Shown here in pieces: positions 44,932 through 56,176 of a DNA stretch of 64,000 nt. Both the position numbers and the translations under genes were made by a program. The stretch's first letter is position 1; each line of letters begins with the position of its first letter. This stretch comes from Zizania palustris (Eukaryota; Streptophyta; Magnoliopsida; Poales; Poaceae): NCBI GenBank assembly GCA_019279435.1, contig JAAALK010000082.1, positions 21,853,116 to 21,917,115 of the forward strand, written 5' to 3'. Below the pieces are notes generated by a model. The model ran no database searches. It was not told the DNA's origin and was given only the letters and a program-made list of their open reading frames with translations.

Positions 44932-46939
44932 GTCTTCCCTCTGAGGACTTCGATCAACTCTGCTAAGGCAGTGCAGGCTCCGCACACAAGGTGCCTTCGA
45001 GCAGGCTTCGCACTACACCCTCAGCAGACTTCCCTCAGCAGACTTCGACCAAATACTCAGCAACAGCAACTGGTGATGGGCTTCGTACTTTGAAGGTCTA
45101 AACGCACACTGAATAGACTTCACTAAGGACTTCGACACGGGAAGAAAACGGGCTTCGATTCAGCACAGAGACAACACTTCACTAGTAATCAGAGAGGTCT
45201 AGCCTCCAGTTTACACAGAGCGAATAGACACTGAAAAACACACTTCACCCAGACAGACTTCTCACACACCTCTCCAGAACAACTCACAAGAAGATGGTGC
45301 ACAGAGAAATCAAAGCATGTAGAGAAGTATGCATACAAGTTCAAGCAGTAAAAGAAAACAGAATCAAAGCTTCATTGCATGAACAGGGAACACAAAATGA
45401 ACTCACAGGATGAATACAGAGAGTGTGGCGGCTAGCACAGGAGTTCTACAATGGCTGCTCAAAGTGTTGATGTGACCTAGCCAGCCTCCACTATTTATAG
45501 GCACTATTCAGCCCTGTGAATAGACTACTTTACCCCTAGGGTTTACACTATTTTTGTCTCATCAGAACAGGGGGGTACAACTGGTAGTCTACTTTATTTG
45601 GAGGCTACTTTTGTCATCTTCGCAGAGGAGACAGTACCAGCTTTTGTAGAGCAGACGCTGTCAGCCTTTGTAGTTTTGGACCCTTCTGAAGCCCCCCTTC
45701 GTACGCGAGGGGTGCGGTAGCTTCGGTGAGAAGCCTTGAGCCTGATGGCCTTCGCTTCACCGAAGTCAGCCTTCGATACAGTGACGGTTTTGAGCCGAAG
45801 CCGTCAAAGTCCTTGGGCCTTCGCACCAACACCTTTGGAGTGGACCACCACGGTTTCGCAGTTTCTCCTAGCTCGAACTCCGTCAGTCCGTGTACCGAAG
45901 CCATGCATGGCCGAAGTACCTCAAGTCAGCCTCACTCCAGAGCCAGCCTCGCTCCGGAGCCAGCTTCGCTCCGAAGCCAGCCTCACTCCGAAGTCAGCCT
46001 AGCCAGCTTCACTCTGAAGCCTGCTTCACTCCGAAGCCTGCTTCACTCCGAAGTCAGCCTAGCCAGCTTCACTCTGAAGCCTGCTTCACTCCGAAGCCTG
46101 CTTTACTCTGAAGTCAGCCTAGCCAGCTTCACTCCGAAGCCTGCTTCACTCCGAAGCCTCACCTTCGGAGTACCACCCTTCGAAGTCCCTCCTTCGTCCA
46201 AGACCTCCGCATGAAGCATTCCATGAGCACTTCGTCGCAGTCTCTCCCCGAGCACACTCCTCGACGAGCCTCACCCGGATCATGCCTTCGATGCACCTCG
46301 ACTTCTGAGACCTTCGTCGGGTATACCTTCGAGTGTCTCCATCCGGAGCACACTTCGAACGTCTTGCCTCATTGCTGAGGACTTAGTCCACCATACTTCG
46401 AAGTCACTCCATTCGGAGTACCCTTCGAAGTGCCTCGCCTCCGAGGACTTCGTCTCGGGGTACCTTCACCCGGAGTCACACTCCGCACTTACTGCCTTCT
46501 TCTAGCGCACCTCGACCCGAGGTCTGACCTCGACCCCTTCACAGCCTTCGTGACGGAGCTCCCTGCTCCCCTGGCATCAAGCCTCCTGCTTGACCCAGGT
46601 TCACTTGCTATGAACCGTTTGTCGCCTCTGAAGTTACCTGCGCACCACAGACAAACAGACAAGTATATCCAGTACCCCGGAGACCTCTCCAGGTAAGCAA
46701 CCTCCGATACACACTCTGGTGTACCACCCAAAATACCGAACCCTTCGGTACAACCCAGTCATCGTGTACTATCGGACCCCTCTGACAGGCACACTCCGCT
46801 GCAACAGCTGCAGCAAACAGACCCACCGAACCCTTCAGTGAAACCACCTCCAAACCCCTTCGGAGGGACCCCTTCGAATAAGAGGATAAAAACTGTCAAT
46901 CACTCATCACAGACTCCGAAACCAACCCTTGGTTTCTCA
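44932..46939 (-). mobile_element. 5' LTR of copia-2, 3' end deleted
   Basis: It starts TGAGAAACC at 46939 on the minus strand. The TATA box is at 45499-45492. About 300 bp of LTR end, the primer-binding site and the first ~60 bp of gag are missing; the LTR (GAGGGAAGACCGC) is joined directly to gag (TACTGGAAGG) at about 44932. Confidence 0.9.
45930..46165 (-). repeat. Tandem array in the copia-2 5' LTR
   Basis: About three blocks of roughly 60 bp composed of CTTCACTCTGAAGCCTG and CAGCCTAGCCAGCTTCACT units. It corresponds to 36330-36540 but with different unit order, so the two LTRs of one element have changed here. Confidence 0.75.
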
Positions 46940-46944
46940 CCATT

Positions 46945-47726
46945 AGATGCCCACCACTACAGTTGCTGGTGTTGACGACAGCACCAGCGCCCGCCACTAC
47001 TATTGGTAAAGTAGTGGCGGTCGGTGCTGACGTCATCCTAGACCGCCACTATTTTACCAATAGCAATGGCGGGCGCTGGTGCTGCCCGCCGCTGCTAAGC
47101 TGTCCACCACTAACGTATTGATGACATCACTTGTGACCGCCACTACTATTCTAGCAATAAATGCACAGCTTCTTCCTCCCCGAGCTCTACCGGAGTTCGC
47201 ATTTAATTTTGTCCGTACAATGGCGACAAAAATCTAGATAAATAGGGGGAGGCTTTGTTTTCATTTCTTTTGAGGATTTCATTCTAGGAGGTAAATCCAT
47301 GCCGAATCTCATATTTATTTTGTATTTAATCATGTATACAATGAGTTATTAGCGTTTTACTAATTTAGGGTTTGTGAATAGAAATTTTCAAATAATCTTC
47401 CATTTGCATTGTTTCCTTCTCTCAAATGAACAAATATGACCCTCCTCACAATTATTCATCACTTGTGTATTGATTTACATCATTTTAATCTCTTTTTTAA
47501 TTTGATTTATGATTATAGATCTAGAGTTATGTTGTTTGGAGAGAGAGAAACCAATATAGTTAATTTATTTAATAATTTTTTTTCTACTTAATACATAGTT
47601 TGAATTAAAGCATTTTTAATTAATGTTGTTATGAGCAATAATAAATCAATATATTTTCAATTTGTAAATTACTAAAATTAACAATAATGAATTTATTAAT
47701 ATTTTTTCAAATAATATATGTTTTAG
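46945..47726 (+). promoter_or_regulatory. CACTA 5' subterminal repeats and transposase leader
   Basis: 46945-47130 carries many GCCCGCCACTAC / GTAGTGGCGG motifs in both orientations, the kind of subterminal repeats bound by the accessory protein in En/Spm elements. 47131-47726 is AT-rich with no ORF and serves as the transposase leader. No clear TATA box could be assigned. Confidence 0.65.
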
Positions 47727-50700
47727 ATGGAGCACAGGTCCTGGATGTACTCGTCCAACGACGGAGATGTGGTGGCATATTTTAACAGAGTAACTGAATT
47801 TACTGAAGCTGCCGCACAATATGCTTCCTGTCGGAGTGAAGAGGCAATATATTGTCCTTGTAAAGTTTGTAAAAACGAAGCGATGTATATGTGTTCAGAT
47901 CATGAAACCATACGATTTCACTTGTTGAAAAATGGTTTCGTGAAGAACTATTATATATGGACGAAACACAGTGAGATGGGCCAAAATCCTCCTGAAGATT
48001 CTGATGTGCCGTAAGATGCCCATCAACATAGAAGAGGTTGTGATCATACATTCGACATAACACATGATGATGTTGATCAACATGATGATGATGACGCCTT
48101 TGATGTGGAGGAACTGATGCGAAATGTTGCGCCTGAGTTGCTGTTACAGAGAACTACAACCAAAGGATACGATAACTTTGAAGCACTTGACAAAGCATCA
48201 AAAAACCTTCTTTACGAGGAACGCCACGGATGTGATAAGCAATATATTGTGTTGTACACAATTCTTGAGCTTATGAAACTGAAGGCCGGCAATGGATGGT
48301 CTGACACTAGTTTTTCAGATCTTTTACAACTCCTAAAAAAGGTTTTGCCGAAACCCAATGGTCTACCATCTGATACATACCAAGCAAAGAAGATGATTTG
48401 TCCGTTGACTTTGGGTATTCAGAAGATTCATGCATGCCCGAACCACTGTATCCTATATCGAAAAGAGTATGGATTGTTAGAGAGATGTCCGCAGTGCAAC
48501 GCAAGTCGATACAAACGTCCAAATGACTGTGTGGAGGACTACAATGACCACCAGAAGAAGAATAATAAGAGGTTGCAGAAGAGGAATAAAAATGTTATTG
48601 CAGACCATCCTGGAAAAAAGACGGAGAGGAAAGTTCTAGCCTTAGTAATGTGGTACCTACCGGTGATTGATCGCTTGAAACGTATGTTCTCTAATCCCAG
48701 AGATGCTGAACTATTAATCTGGCATTTCGCTAGGCGAAAGAAGGACGGAAAACTTCGGCACCCTGCAGATGCTAGGCAGTGGAAATCATTTGACCTGGCC
48801 CATCCAGATTTCTCAAACGATCCTAGAAATATCAGGATGGGACTTAGCATGGATGGAATGAATCCCTTCGGTGAGATGAGGAACCCACATAGTACGTGGT
48901 CGGTCTTTCTATGCTTGTTCAACATTCCATCATGGTTGTGCCATAAAAGAAAATACCTTATGCTCACTACTCTAATTTCCGGTCCAAAACAACCTGGCAA
49001 TGACATTGATATCTTTCTAGAACCTTTGATGGAGGATATGAAACATCTATGGGAACATGGTGTCTGTGTGTGGGATGAGCACAAGAAAGAGCACTTTAAT
49101 CTAAGAGCCATGATCTTTTGCACCATAGCTGGCAACCCAGGACGCATGTCCCTAACAGGACAGGTTAAAGGAAAGACAACATGTGTAGTGTGTGTGGACC
49201 AGACAGAATCTATGCATCTTCCATCATTCGTTAAGACGATATATATGCGACACCGCATATTTTTACCAAAAAACCACAAATATCGAAGAAATAGGAACCA
49301 TTTTGATGGTACAATCGAGCTTGGACAGCCTCCACGACATCGAGATGGCAAATTTCTATTTGAAATGGTAAAGAATATCAAAGTTGTTTTCGGAAAGAAG
49401 AGAAAGAAATATGAAAAAATTTCAAAGGACACTCCATTTAAAAAGCAGTCAATCTTCTTTAGATTTTTGCCCTATTGGAAGGAGTTGGAGATTGGTCATG
49501 CTATCGATACAATGCACGTCGAGAAGAATGTCTTCGAAAGCACCATCGGTATTTTGTTAGACATATCGGGCAAATCAAAAGATGGACTCAAAGTACGAAG
49601 GGACCTTCAAATTCTCGGAATTAGACCCGAGCTTCACCCACAGGAAAGGGCCAATGGAAAATTTTTCCTTCTGGGTGCTAGCTATAACCTCACAATTGAC
49701 GAGAAAAGATCAATCTGCAGGTGTCTACATGGAATTAGAGTTCCAACAGGATTCTCAACGAATATAAAGAATATTGTCTCTGTAGCAGATTTGAGGATGA
49801 GCGGCTACAACACTCATGGTTGTCATGTTATGCTTGGGCTATTCCTCGCCATCGCAGTAAGAGAAATCAAACATTCATTTCTGAAGATGGTGATAACACG
49901 CATGTGTCACTTCTTCAATGTCATATCAAAGAAGGCAATCAACACTGAAGAGTTAAATGAATTATGTAAACAAATGAGGGAGACTATGTGTCAGCTTGAG
50001 ATGTGCTTTCCTCCTTCATATTTTGATATTATGGAGCAATATATGATACATATAACAGACCAAATCTTTGTTCTTGGTCCAATGTACCTGCACAATACAT
50101 ATGCGTACGAGCGTCTAATGGTTATCTTCAAGGGTTACGTACGAAATCGTGCTTATCCAGAGGGTTCCATGATAGAGGGCTACACGAGTGAGGAAGTCAT
50201 TGAGTGCTACGCAGATTACATAAGAGATGGCAGACCAATAGGAGTTCCCATGTCCTGGCACCATGGAAAACTCACCGGTAAAGGAACTAAAGGCAGGAAA
50301 ATCATACGAGACAATAGCTACCAAACAATAAGAGAATCACATTACAGTGTAATGCATCAGTTGGCGATTATGAGACCATATGTTGAACAACACCTGTAAG
50401 AGCTTCGTGAAAATAATGAAGATCGTGATGAACAATGGATTATGAAAGAACACAAAATTCATTTTACATCATGGCTGAGGGATCTAAACCTTTCGATTGG
50501 AGAAACCAACGAAGAGATGATGATAAATAAATTGTCTTACGGTCCATTGAGCATGGTTAAAACATGGAAAGCGTATGACATCAATGGTTTCACATACTAT
50601 ACCAAAGCAAAGGATCAAAAGAGTCAGTGCCAAAATAGTGGTGTCAGAGCAGATGCAGAAGATAGCACTGAACAAAAGAATGCTTACTATGAATACATCG

Positions 50701-51104
50701 AAGAAATATGGGAACTTAACTACGGGAACTCTATAGAAATCCTTGTATTTAAGTGCCAGTGGGTCAGACATCCAGAAGGTGTGGTGGTGGATGATTACGG
50801 GTTTACGATAGTTGACCTTAATAAGGTGGCTTATAAAGATGACCCTTGGATACTTGCTCAATCCGTGGCACAAGTATTTTACATACTTGATCCTAAATAT
50901 GAGAAAAAATACATTGTTGCTCTAGGAAAACAAAGAATTGTTGGAGTTGATGGAGTCGAAGACGAAGAATAATACAATCAGTTTGATGAGGTGCCATTTT
51001 TCGTTGACATATCAAGGATCAATGTCGTTGAAGCAAAACTGTCATTTGGCAGTGTGATTCCTTATCTACGCACCAATGGCGATGGAAAATTAGTGCAAGG
51101 CTAG
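47727..51104 (+). pseudogene. TNP2-like CACTA transposase with three in-frame TAA stops
   Basis: This would cut and join the CACTA element ends. The ATG at 47727 begins a Transpos_assoc-like domain (HRSWMYSSND, then YCPCKVCKNE and FHLLKNGFVKNYYIWTKH). From 48105 follow the Transposase_21 (TNP2) region (CPNHCILYRKEYGLLERCPQC near 48440; LSMDGMNPFGEM, Asp at 48852-48854; SLTGQVKGKTTCVVC near 49160; EIGHAIDTMHVEKNVF near 49500), a DUF4218-like region (about 49890-50390) and a DUF4216-like region (about 50560-50960). One frame is kept over 3.4 kb. The breaks are TAA at 48012, 50397 and 50970 before a natural-looking TAG at 51102. No frameshift is seen, so few changes separate it from an intact gene. 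These positions could alternatively lie in unrecognised introns, but no good splice sites flank them. Confidence 0.9.
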
Positions 51105-51234
51105 ATCATTTATGTTTAGCATGCGTATTTGTAAAATCAATTATGATATTTATTGTTAAAACATGTTCAAGATCAAATGAGGATTTAATTAAACATCAAT
51201 AGAAAAGTTTTTAAAATTTTTATTGTTTGGGGCC

Positions 51235-51335
51235 AATAGCAAGGTTCAAATCTCAAACCGCCTGCCGGCAGCGAGGTTCGAACCTCGAACCGCATGGCCC
51301 CAAGTGAGCCCCCCGCACCACTGCGCTATCATCGT
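51235..51335 (-). repeat. tRNA-like (SINE-head-like) sequence
   Basis: On the minus strand GATAGCGCAGTGGTGCGG resembles a tRNA A box, and about 30 bp further GGTTCGAACCTCG resembles a B box. No complete cloverleaf is apparent. A second, weaker copy of the B-box part (GGTTCAAATCTC on the plus strand) lies beside it. It fits a tRNA-derived SINE fragment but is short. Confidence 0.35.
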
Positions 51336-51399
51336 ACGATCAAGTCAGAGCAGCTTCTAAACAAGAATTACATTCATGAAGCTCACATTGTCTATCATC

Positions 51400-54300
51400 G
51401 TAGGATCGTCCAAAGCGAGAAAGCAAGCGTCGATTATTCCAAGTCGAGAAAAGAACAACTATTGTCCCAGTTGTTGAGTCAGCTGAGCCAACAGATGTTG
51501 AGCCCGCTGCCACAACATCCTCTGCAAATGCGAAGAGGAGAGGGAAACGGGAGAAGAACAAGCTGCATACAGCTATCTATGAGGTTGAAGAAGTGCATGT
51601 TGATGGGGCTCTAAAGAAGCCGAAAGAAATCACAGCTAAGTGGCGTAACGACTGTGGATGTCTCGCCAGGGAGCGATGTAAGATAGTTTGGAAAAATTGG
51701 AAGAGTGTCCCTGAAGCTACAAAGAACGAATTGTGGTAGCATATAAAAGCGCATTATAAATTCCCAGAAGACCGCTTAGAAGACGCTAAAGCTGCCACAT
51801 TGAAGACTATCGGGAAGGCTCTCCGTACATTTAGGACTAAACTGAACACACAATACCTTCAGAAAGATGAGTCGCCGCTCAACGACTACGGCTTTATAAC
51901 GCCAAATGAATGGAACGAATTCAAAATGTAGTATTGCTCGAAAGAAGCCAAACAAGAGAGCATCATGTTCAAAGAACTTAATAAGAATAATAAGTTCCCA
52001 CATAAACTTGGGCCAGGTGGATATAAGGCCAAGGAGGATGAGTGGAGTAGAAAGGAGGAGGAGGACCGTGCGGCTGGGTTACCTGAATAGTTTTCAGATG
52101 CTGATCAGCACACTAAGAGATGGCTCCTAGATCGAGCTAAAAAAACACCCGAGGGCCAATATATGCTCTCTGACTCACGGACTAGTGAAGTATTCCAGAA
52201 AGCACAGGAAATCGCTGAGTTGGAGAAGACTGGAAAGTTCAAGCCCGAGGGATGTAATGACCAGCTTACATCTTCTCTCGGAAACGAGTAACATCGAGGG
52301 CGCACCCGAGGTGTCTCTTCTATAGCACCCTGGAAAAATACTTTCAAGAAACAGGAGGGTGCCACATACAAGAAGCGTCAAGCACGCACAGACGACGCCG
52401 CAGAGCGCCGTGCAGAGTGGGAGTGACACTTTTTTGAATTTATTAATGAGAATCCAAACATAATGCAGGCTGCAGCGGGACAAATAGTTGTGCTAGAGGT
52501 ACGACTCGACGTACCAAGCAGTGTTGGCTCAGTACAAGACAAATTTCCTGTAAATTATATTAAAGAGGACACACCATGCAGCCTGCATGTACCGATAGGG
52601 CGCAAAGGGCATTCCCAAGAGGCTGCACGAGGCATTGCTATGCCTGGGGATTTATTTCACAATCGGCCTATTCCTGTTGAGTATACCAAGTTGAGTATAC
52701 CAAGGTTCAGGTCAATGAGATCACCAACGACAGATTTATTAATGACCCCTTGGATCTTCCAATGCCTGATGAGGGGATTGAGACAATCGGAGATGCACTG
52801 AGTAACTTTGTCCTATGGGCGAGCCGAGATATCAAATTACTGCAGACAAGTTCTTAGAGTAAATCGCCTATTGTCTCATCACAATCCCCCACATATCTTT
52901 CATCTCAGGATGTGCAAAATATAGGATCTTTATCACCTGTTTATGAGCGTGAGATAGAGGAAGAGGCAGAGAAAGAGCCAGTGCCCGATAAAGTGGCAGA
53001 AGTGACAGAATCGAAAGTGACTGAGCCTGATCAAGTGACAGAGCCAGTGCCAGTGCTTGAGCCCACTGATGAGCCCAACACAAAAGTGCTAGAGCCAGAT
53101 CAAATGCCAGTGCCAGTTCCGATCGAGCCTCAAGTTCCAATGACTGAGCCCATAACAAAAGTGCTAGTGCTAGTGGCCGAGCCTGAAAAACAAGATGCAT
53201 GCCCAAAGCCAGCAATCCACAAGATAATTGTTCAAGCTGGGTAGTGTTCTGTGCCGAAATCTGAGATGCTTAAATTTTTTACTATTGTGGGGCAAACACG
53301 TTCTATGCCCGAAGCAGCTCACATAAAGGCTCTAGTAAAAAAGCAGGCGGGCTCACTTTCTGTTGATAAATGGACCTACGGATACAAGGATTATATCGAA
53401 TACGAACCAGGCAAACCATTATTACCCCAACTAGTACTTAAGAGTATGTGTTGGCGGGTGAGAACATTTCATGACTGGTACCTCGAAGCGTCTTCGTTAG
53501 GAGTTACACACATAGAAGTGAAGATTCCAAAAGAAATATTCAACTTCCCAGAGTTTAAGCTTGCACTATTTTTCGACGACTTCCATCGGATGTTTCGTGT
53601 GCAGCAAACCGACATCACAAGCATGATGCTCTGGTGCATGTAAGTACTTTATACTTTGTCAATACAAAGCAAAAATCAATCATGTCTTATATTGACTATT
53701 GTTTCATAACATATGCAATTTGAATTCATGTTGTGACACTTCTAATAAATATGGGTACTTGAACCCATCATTCATAAGCCAAAGTACACTGAACCCAGTA
53801 CTAAACCAGAACGATGGCAAGTACTGGACTGCGGGTTAGAAAAAATTTCAAAAAAAGATGTTCAATAAAGACCAAGACACACATAAGAAGAATAAAAGGA
53901 ATTGTGTCGCGTTGTATATTGCGCAATGCATGTATAAATGGAGTGACAGAGAAATGATAAGTGGGGCATATAACTTTAAGTAAGTATACCCACTATATCC
54001 ACTTAATCATGTTTTATCGATTATGAAACTAACATAATCATATATTACTTATTTCGATAGTGATCATTGGATTGCACTTCTGATATACCCGAAGTACTCA
54101 AGAGTTTATGTGCTCGACTCTCTTGACAAGCCCAAAAAAGATTATCAAGATATATTAAATGTTATTCAGAGTGCATACAAATACTATGTGAAAAAGTTAG
54201 GTGGCCCACATGATCCATAGAGGCCGAAAGATATGCTTATCAGAACCAACTATCTGGTAATATTATATTTTTAAATTTCTTAATTCAATTAATAAAGCCA

Positions 54301-54785
54301 AACTATATATCGTTCTAACTTTGTCTATTTTGAAGTGTCGCAAACAATCTCCTGGTTCGGTGCATCGCGGCTATTATACTTGTGATTTCATGAGCAATAA
54401 CTTAGGAAAGTTTGCGCGGACAGTATCTGAGGATACTAAAGAAGTAAGTTGATTTCTTGTGTGTTAATCTAATATAACTTGCAGCGTATGTACTTATATG
54501 TGACGTATGCAGGCGTCAGGTCCATTAACCGTTGCCTAGAAGAGCCAACTCTCAGAATCACAAATGTACGAAATCGTATCAAGGATGTGCCGCTTTATGA
54601 TGCATGAGGTTCTTCATGAGCTTGGAGTATTCTTCGATCCTGAGGATGAAGTGGCCAAGCATCCAACTCTGTATGATTGGGCCAGAAGAATGAAAAGGCA
54701 AGTACAACAAATCGATAAAAATTTTGAAGCTGAGAAGCAAAAAGAAGATGCGCAAGATATGAGTTGGCCTTCCAAGAAAACATAA
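51400..54785 (+). pseudogene. CACTA second gene: Transposase_24 / DUF8039 / ULP1-type protease
   Basis: A multi-exon gene read from about 51400. Regions in order: a Transposase_24-like part (ERCKIVWKNWKSVPEATKNELW; 51580-52430), a DUF8039-like part (CSLHVPIGRKGHSQEAARGI ... LFHNRPIPVEY; about 52570-52690), a Pro/Glu/Val-rich linker (52910-53240), and a C48 (ULP1) protease-like part. The protease exons look like 53251-53640, about 53870-53979, 54061-54255, 54336-54442 and 54513-54785, with GTAAGT donors at 53979 and 54443. The catalytic His (DHWI, 54065-54067) and Asp (VLDSL, 54116-54118) are present, but the expected Cys in PGSVxCGYY is Arg (CGC, 54366-54368). Stops occur near 51737, 51928, 52088, 52288, 52424, 52856, 53242 and 54217. 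A 14 bp duplication (GAGTATACCAAGTT, about 52680) shifts the frame. Confidence 0.82.
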
Positions 54786-54865
54786 ACCGCATGAGCATGT
54801 ATTTGTGAAACAATGGTTAATTTTGAAATTTTGATAGATGTAAACTTTTTAAACTTGATGTGTGA

Positions 54866-55135
54866 TGAAATGTAAACTTTGTAAATTTATAAATTGATGA
54901 GATGGGTTGTTGTTGTGTTGATGTGTTGCTGTTGTGGATGTGTATGTGGATATATGGATGTTTTGTTGCTGTGTATATATATAGATGGTTGTGTGAAGCA
55001 TATAATGTAAACTTTGTAAATTTGTAAATTGATGAGATGAGTTGTTGTTGTGTTGATGTGTTACTGTTGTGGATGTGTATGTGGATATGTGGATGTTTTG
55101 CTGTTGTGTATGTGGATGGCTGTGTGAATCATATA
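54866..55135 (+). repeat. Tandem duplication of a ~130 bp GT-rich unit
   Basis: Two copies of a unit running from GTAAACTTTGTAAATTT through TGATGAGATG, TTGTTGTTGTGTTGATGTG and GTGGATGTGTATGTGGATAT. It lies between the second gene and the right CACTA end and is non-coding. Confidence 0.8.
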
Positions 55136-55194
55136 ATTTCTATGTTTTGGTTTGTGTGACTGTGAATTAAGGTTCACAACATTCTGTGTAATGG

Positions 55195-55581
55195 GGTATA
55201 CACAGTAGTGGCGGGCAGATGACGTCAGCGCGCCTGCCACCGCTGTGTCAATAGCAGTAACGGGCGCGCTGACCTCATCTGCCCGCCACTGTTGTTAGCA
55301 ATAGCAGTGGCGGGCAGATGAGGTCAACGTGCCCGCCACTACAGTAACGGGCGCGCTGACCTCATCTGCCCGCCACTGCTGTTAGCAATAGCAGTGACGG
55401 GCAGATGAAGTCAGCGCGCTCTCCACTATTGTTGACACAGCGGTGGCGGGCACTCTGCCCGCCACTGCTAACCAGGGATAGCAGTGGCAGGGATAGCAGT
55501 GGCGTTAGAGCAGTGGCGGACTGGATGCCCGTCACTATAGGTCGTTTTTGCCCGCCGCTATAGTGTCGCTTTGTAGTAGTG
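55195..55581 (+). repeat. CACTA 3' subterminal repeats and right terminal inverted repeat
   Basis: At least six copies of GCCCGCCACTGCTG / CAGTGGCGGGCAGATGA occur in alternating orientation, giving strong hairpin potential. The terminus TTTGTAGTAGTG ends at 55581, followed by the TAT duplication. Confidence 0.9.
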
Positions 55582-56176
55582 TATATGGAACTACATAAGT
55601 GGTCAACAAGTGGTCAACAGTTTTGATCTCCCCAAGTAAAAGGTAATACAACGGTAACAGACTTGTAATGGAAATTTTGCATGAAATTTTGAAGTCTAGC
55701 TCATTGGTAAAGCCAAAAAAGTAAAAATAGCAATATACACTCACTAACTCATACTGTAGCAATAACGTCATACTACCATCAAATTAATCGACGGGGAAGG
55801 CAGTCAAAATGAATTCCTTAAATATTCTTGAAAGAAATTCTAAGTTAAACTTTGGATAAGAATTGACCCAGAAGAAACAACACTGAATAATCATTCCACG
55901 CCCTCTGTAAACTTCAACACATAGTCCAGTTTCTTGAAAACCAAAAGCCAACTCATGGCCTTGCTTGAGACCACAGAACCACTACCAAATAATCTGACCA
56001 ATATGTCTTGCTGGAATTGAACAAATTGCATAGTGATTTGAAACATCTGAACTAAGCAGACCACCTGGGCATGTTTAAATGTTCTGATAGAACTTGACTT
56101 CATCATAAAAAATGCTAGATCTGAAGCAAAAACTGCATAATTGCAAGTAGCCGAATATTCTCTAACTACAAACATC

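Larger units (their letters stand above)
35083..46939 (-). mobile_element. Copia-2: Sirevirus inserted in the CACTA element
   Basis: A minus-strand Sirevirus with exact target duplication CCATT (35078-35082 / 46940-46944). 3' LTR 37324-35083; 5' LTR 46939 to about 44932, truncated and fused to gag; gag 44930-42514; pol 42498-38453; 3' region with purine tracts 38452-37325. A family D solo LTR (39359-40267) sits in RT. The primer-binding site and gag start have been lost with the 5' LTR end. Confidence 0.93.
35023..55581 (+). mobile_element. CACTA (En/Spm-type) DNA transposon, 20.6 kb with nested Sirevirus
   Basis: The termini are CACTACTACAAA at 35023 and its inverse TTTGTAGTAGTG ending at 55581. 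The inverted repeats stay similar for about 30 bp (both contain CACTATA). The 3 bp target TAT is duplicated (35020-35022 and 55582-55584), as expected for this superfamily. Without copia-2 and its CCATT duplicate the element is about 8.7 kb. It carries subterminal GC-rich repeats (46945-47130, 55195-55581), a TNP2-like transposase (47727-51104) and a second gene with a ULP1-type protease (about 51400-54785). Both genes are broken, so this copy is unlikely to be autonomous. Confidence 0.93.

Noticed and set aside
48539..49432. Minus-strand ORF of 297 codons
   Set aside because: Exact shadow of the transposase; Phe/Ser/Leu-rich composition and no domain.
52868..53215. Minus-strand Ala/Leu-rich ORF
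   Set aside because: Complement of the Pro/Glu/Val repeat linker of the CACTA second gene.
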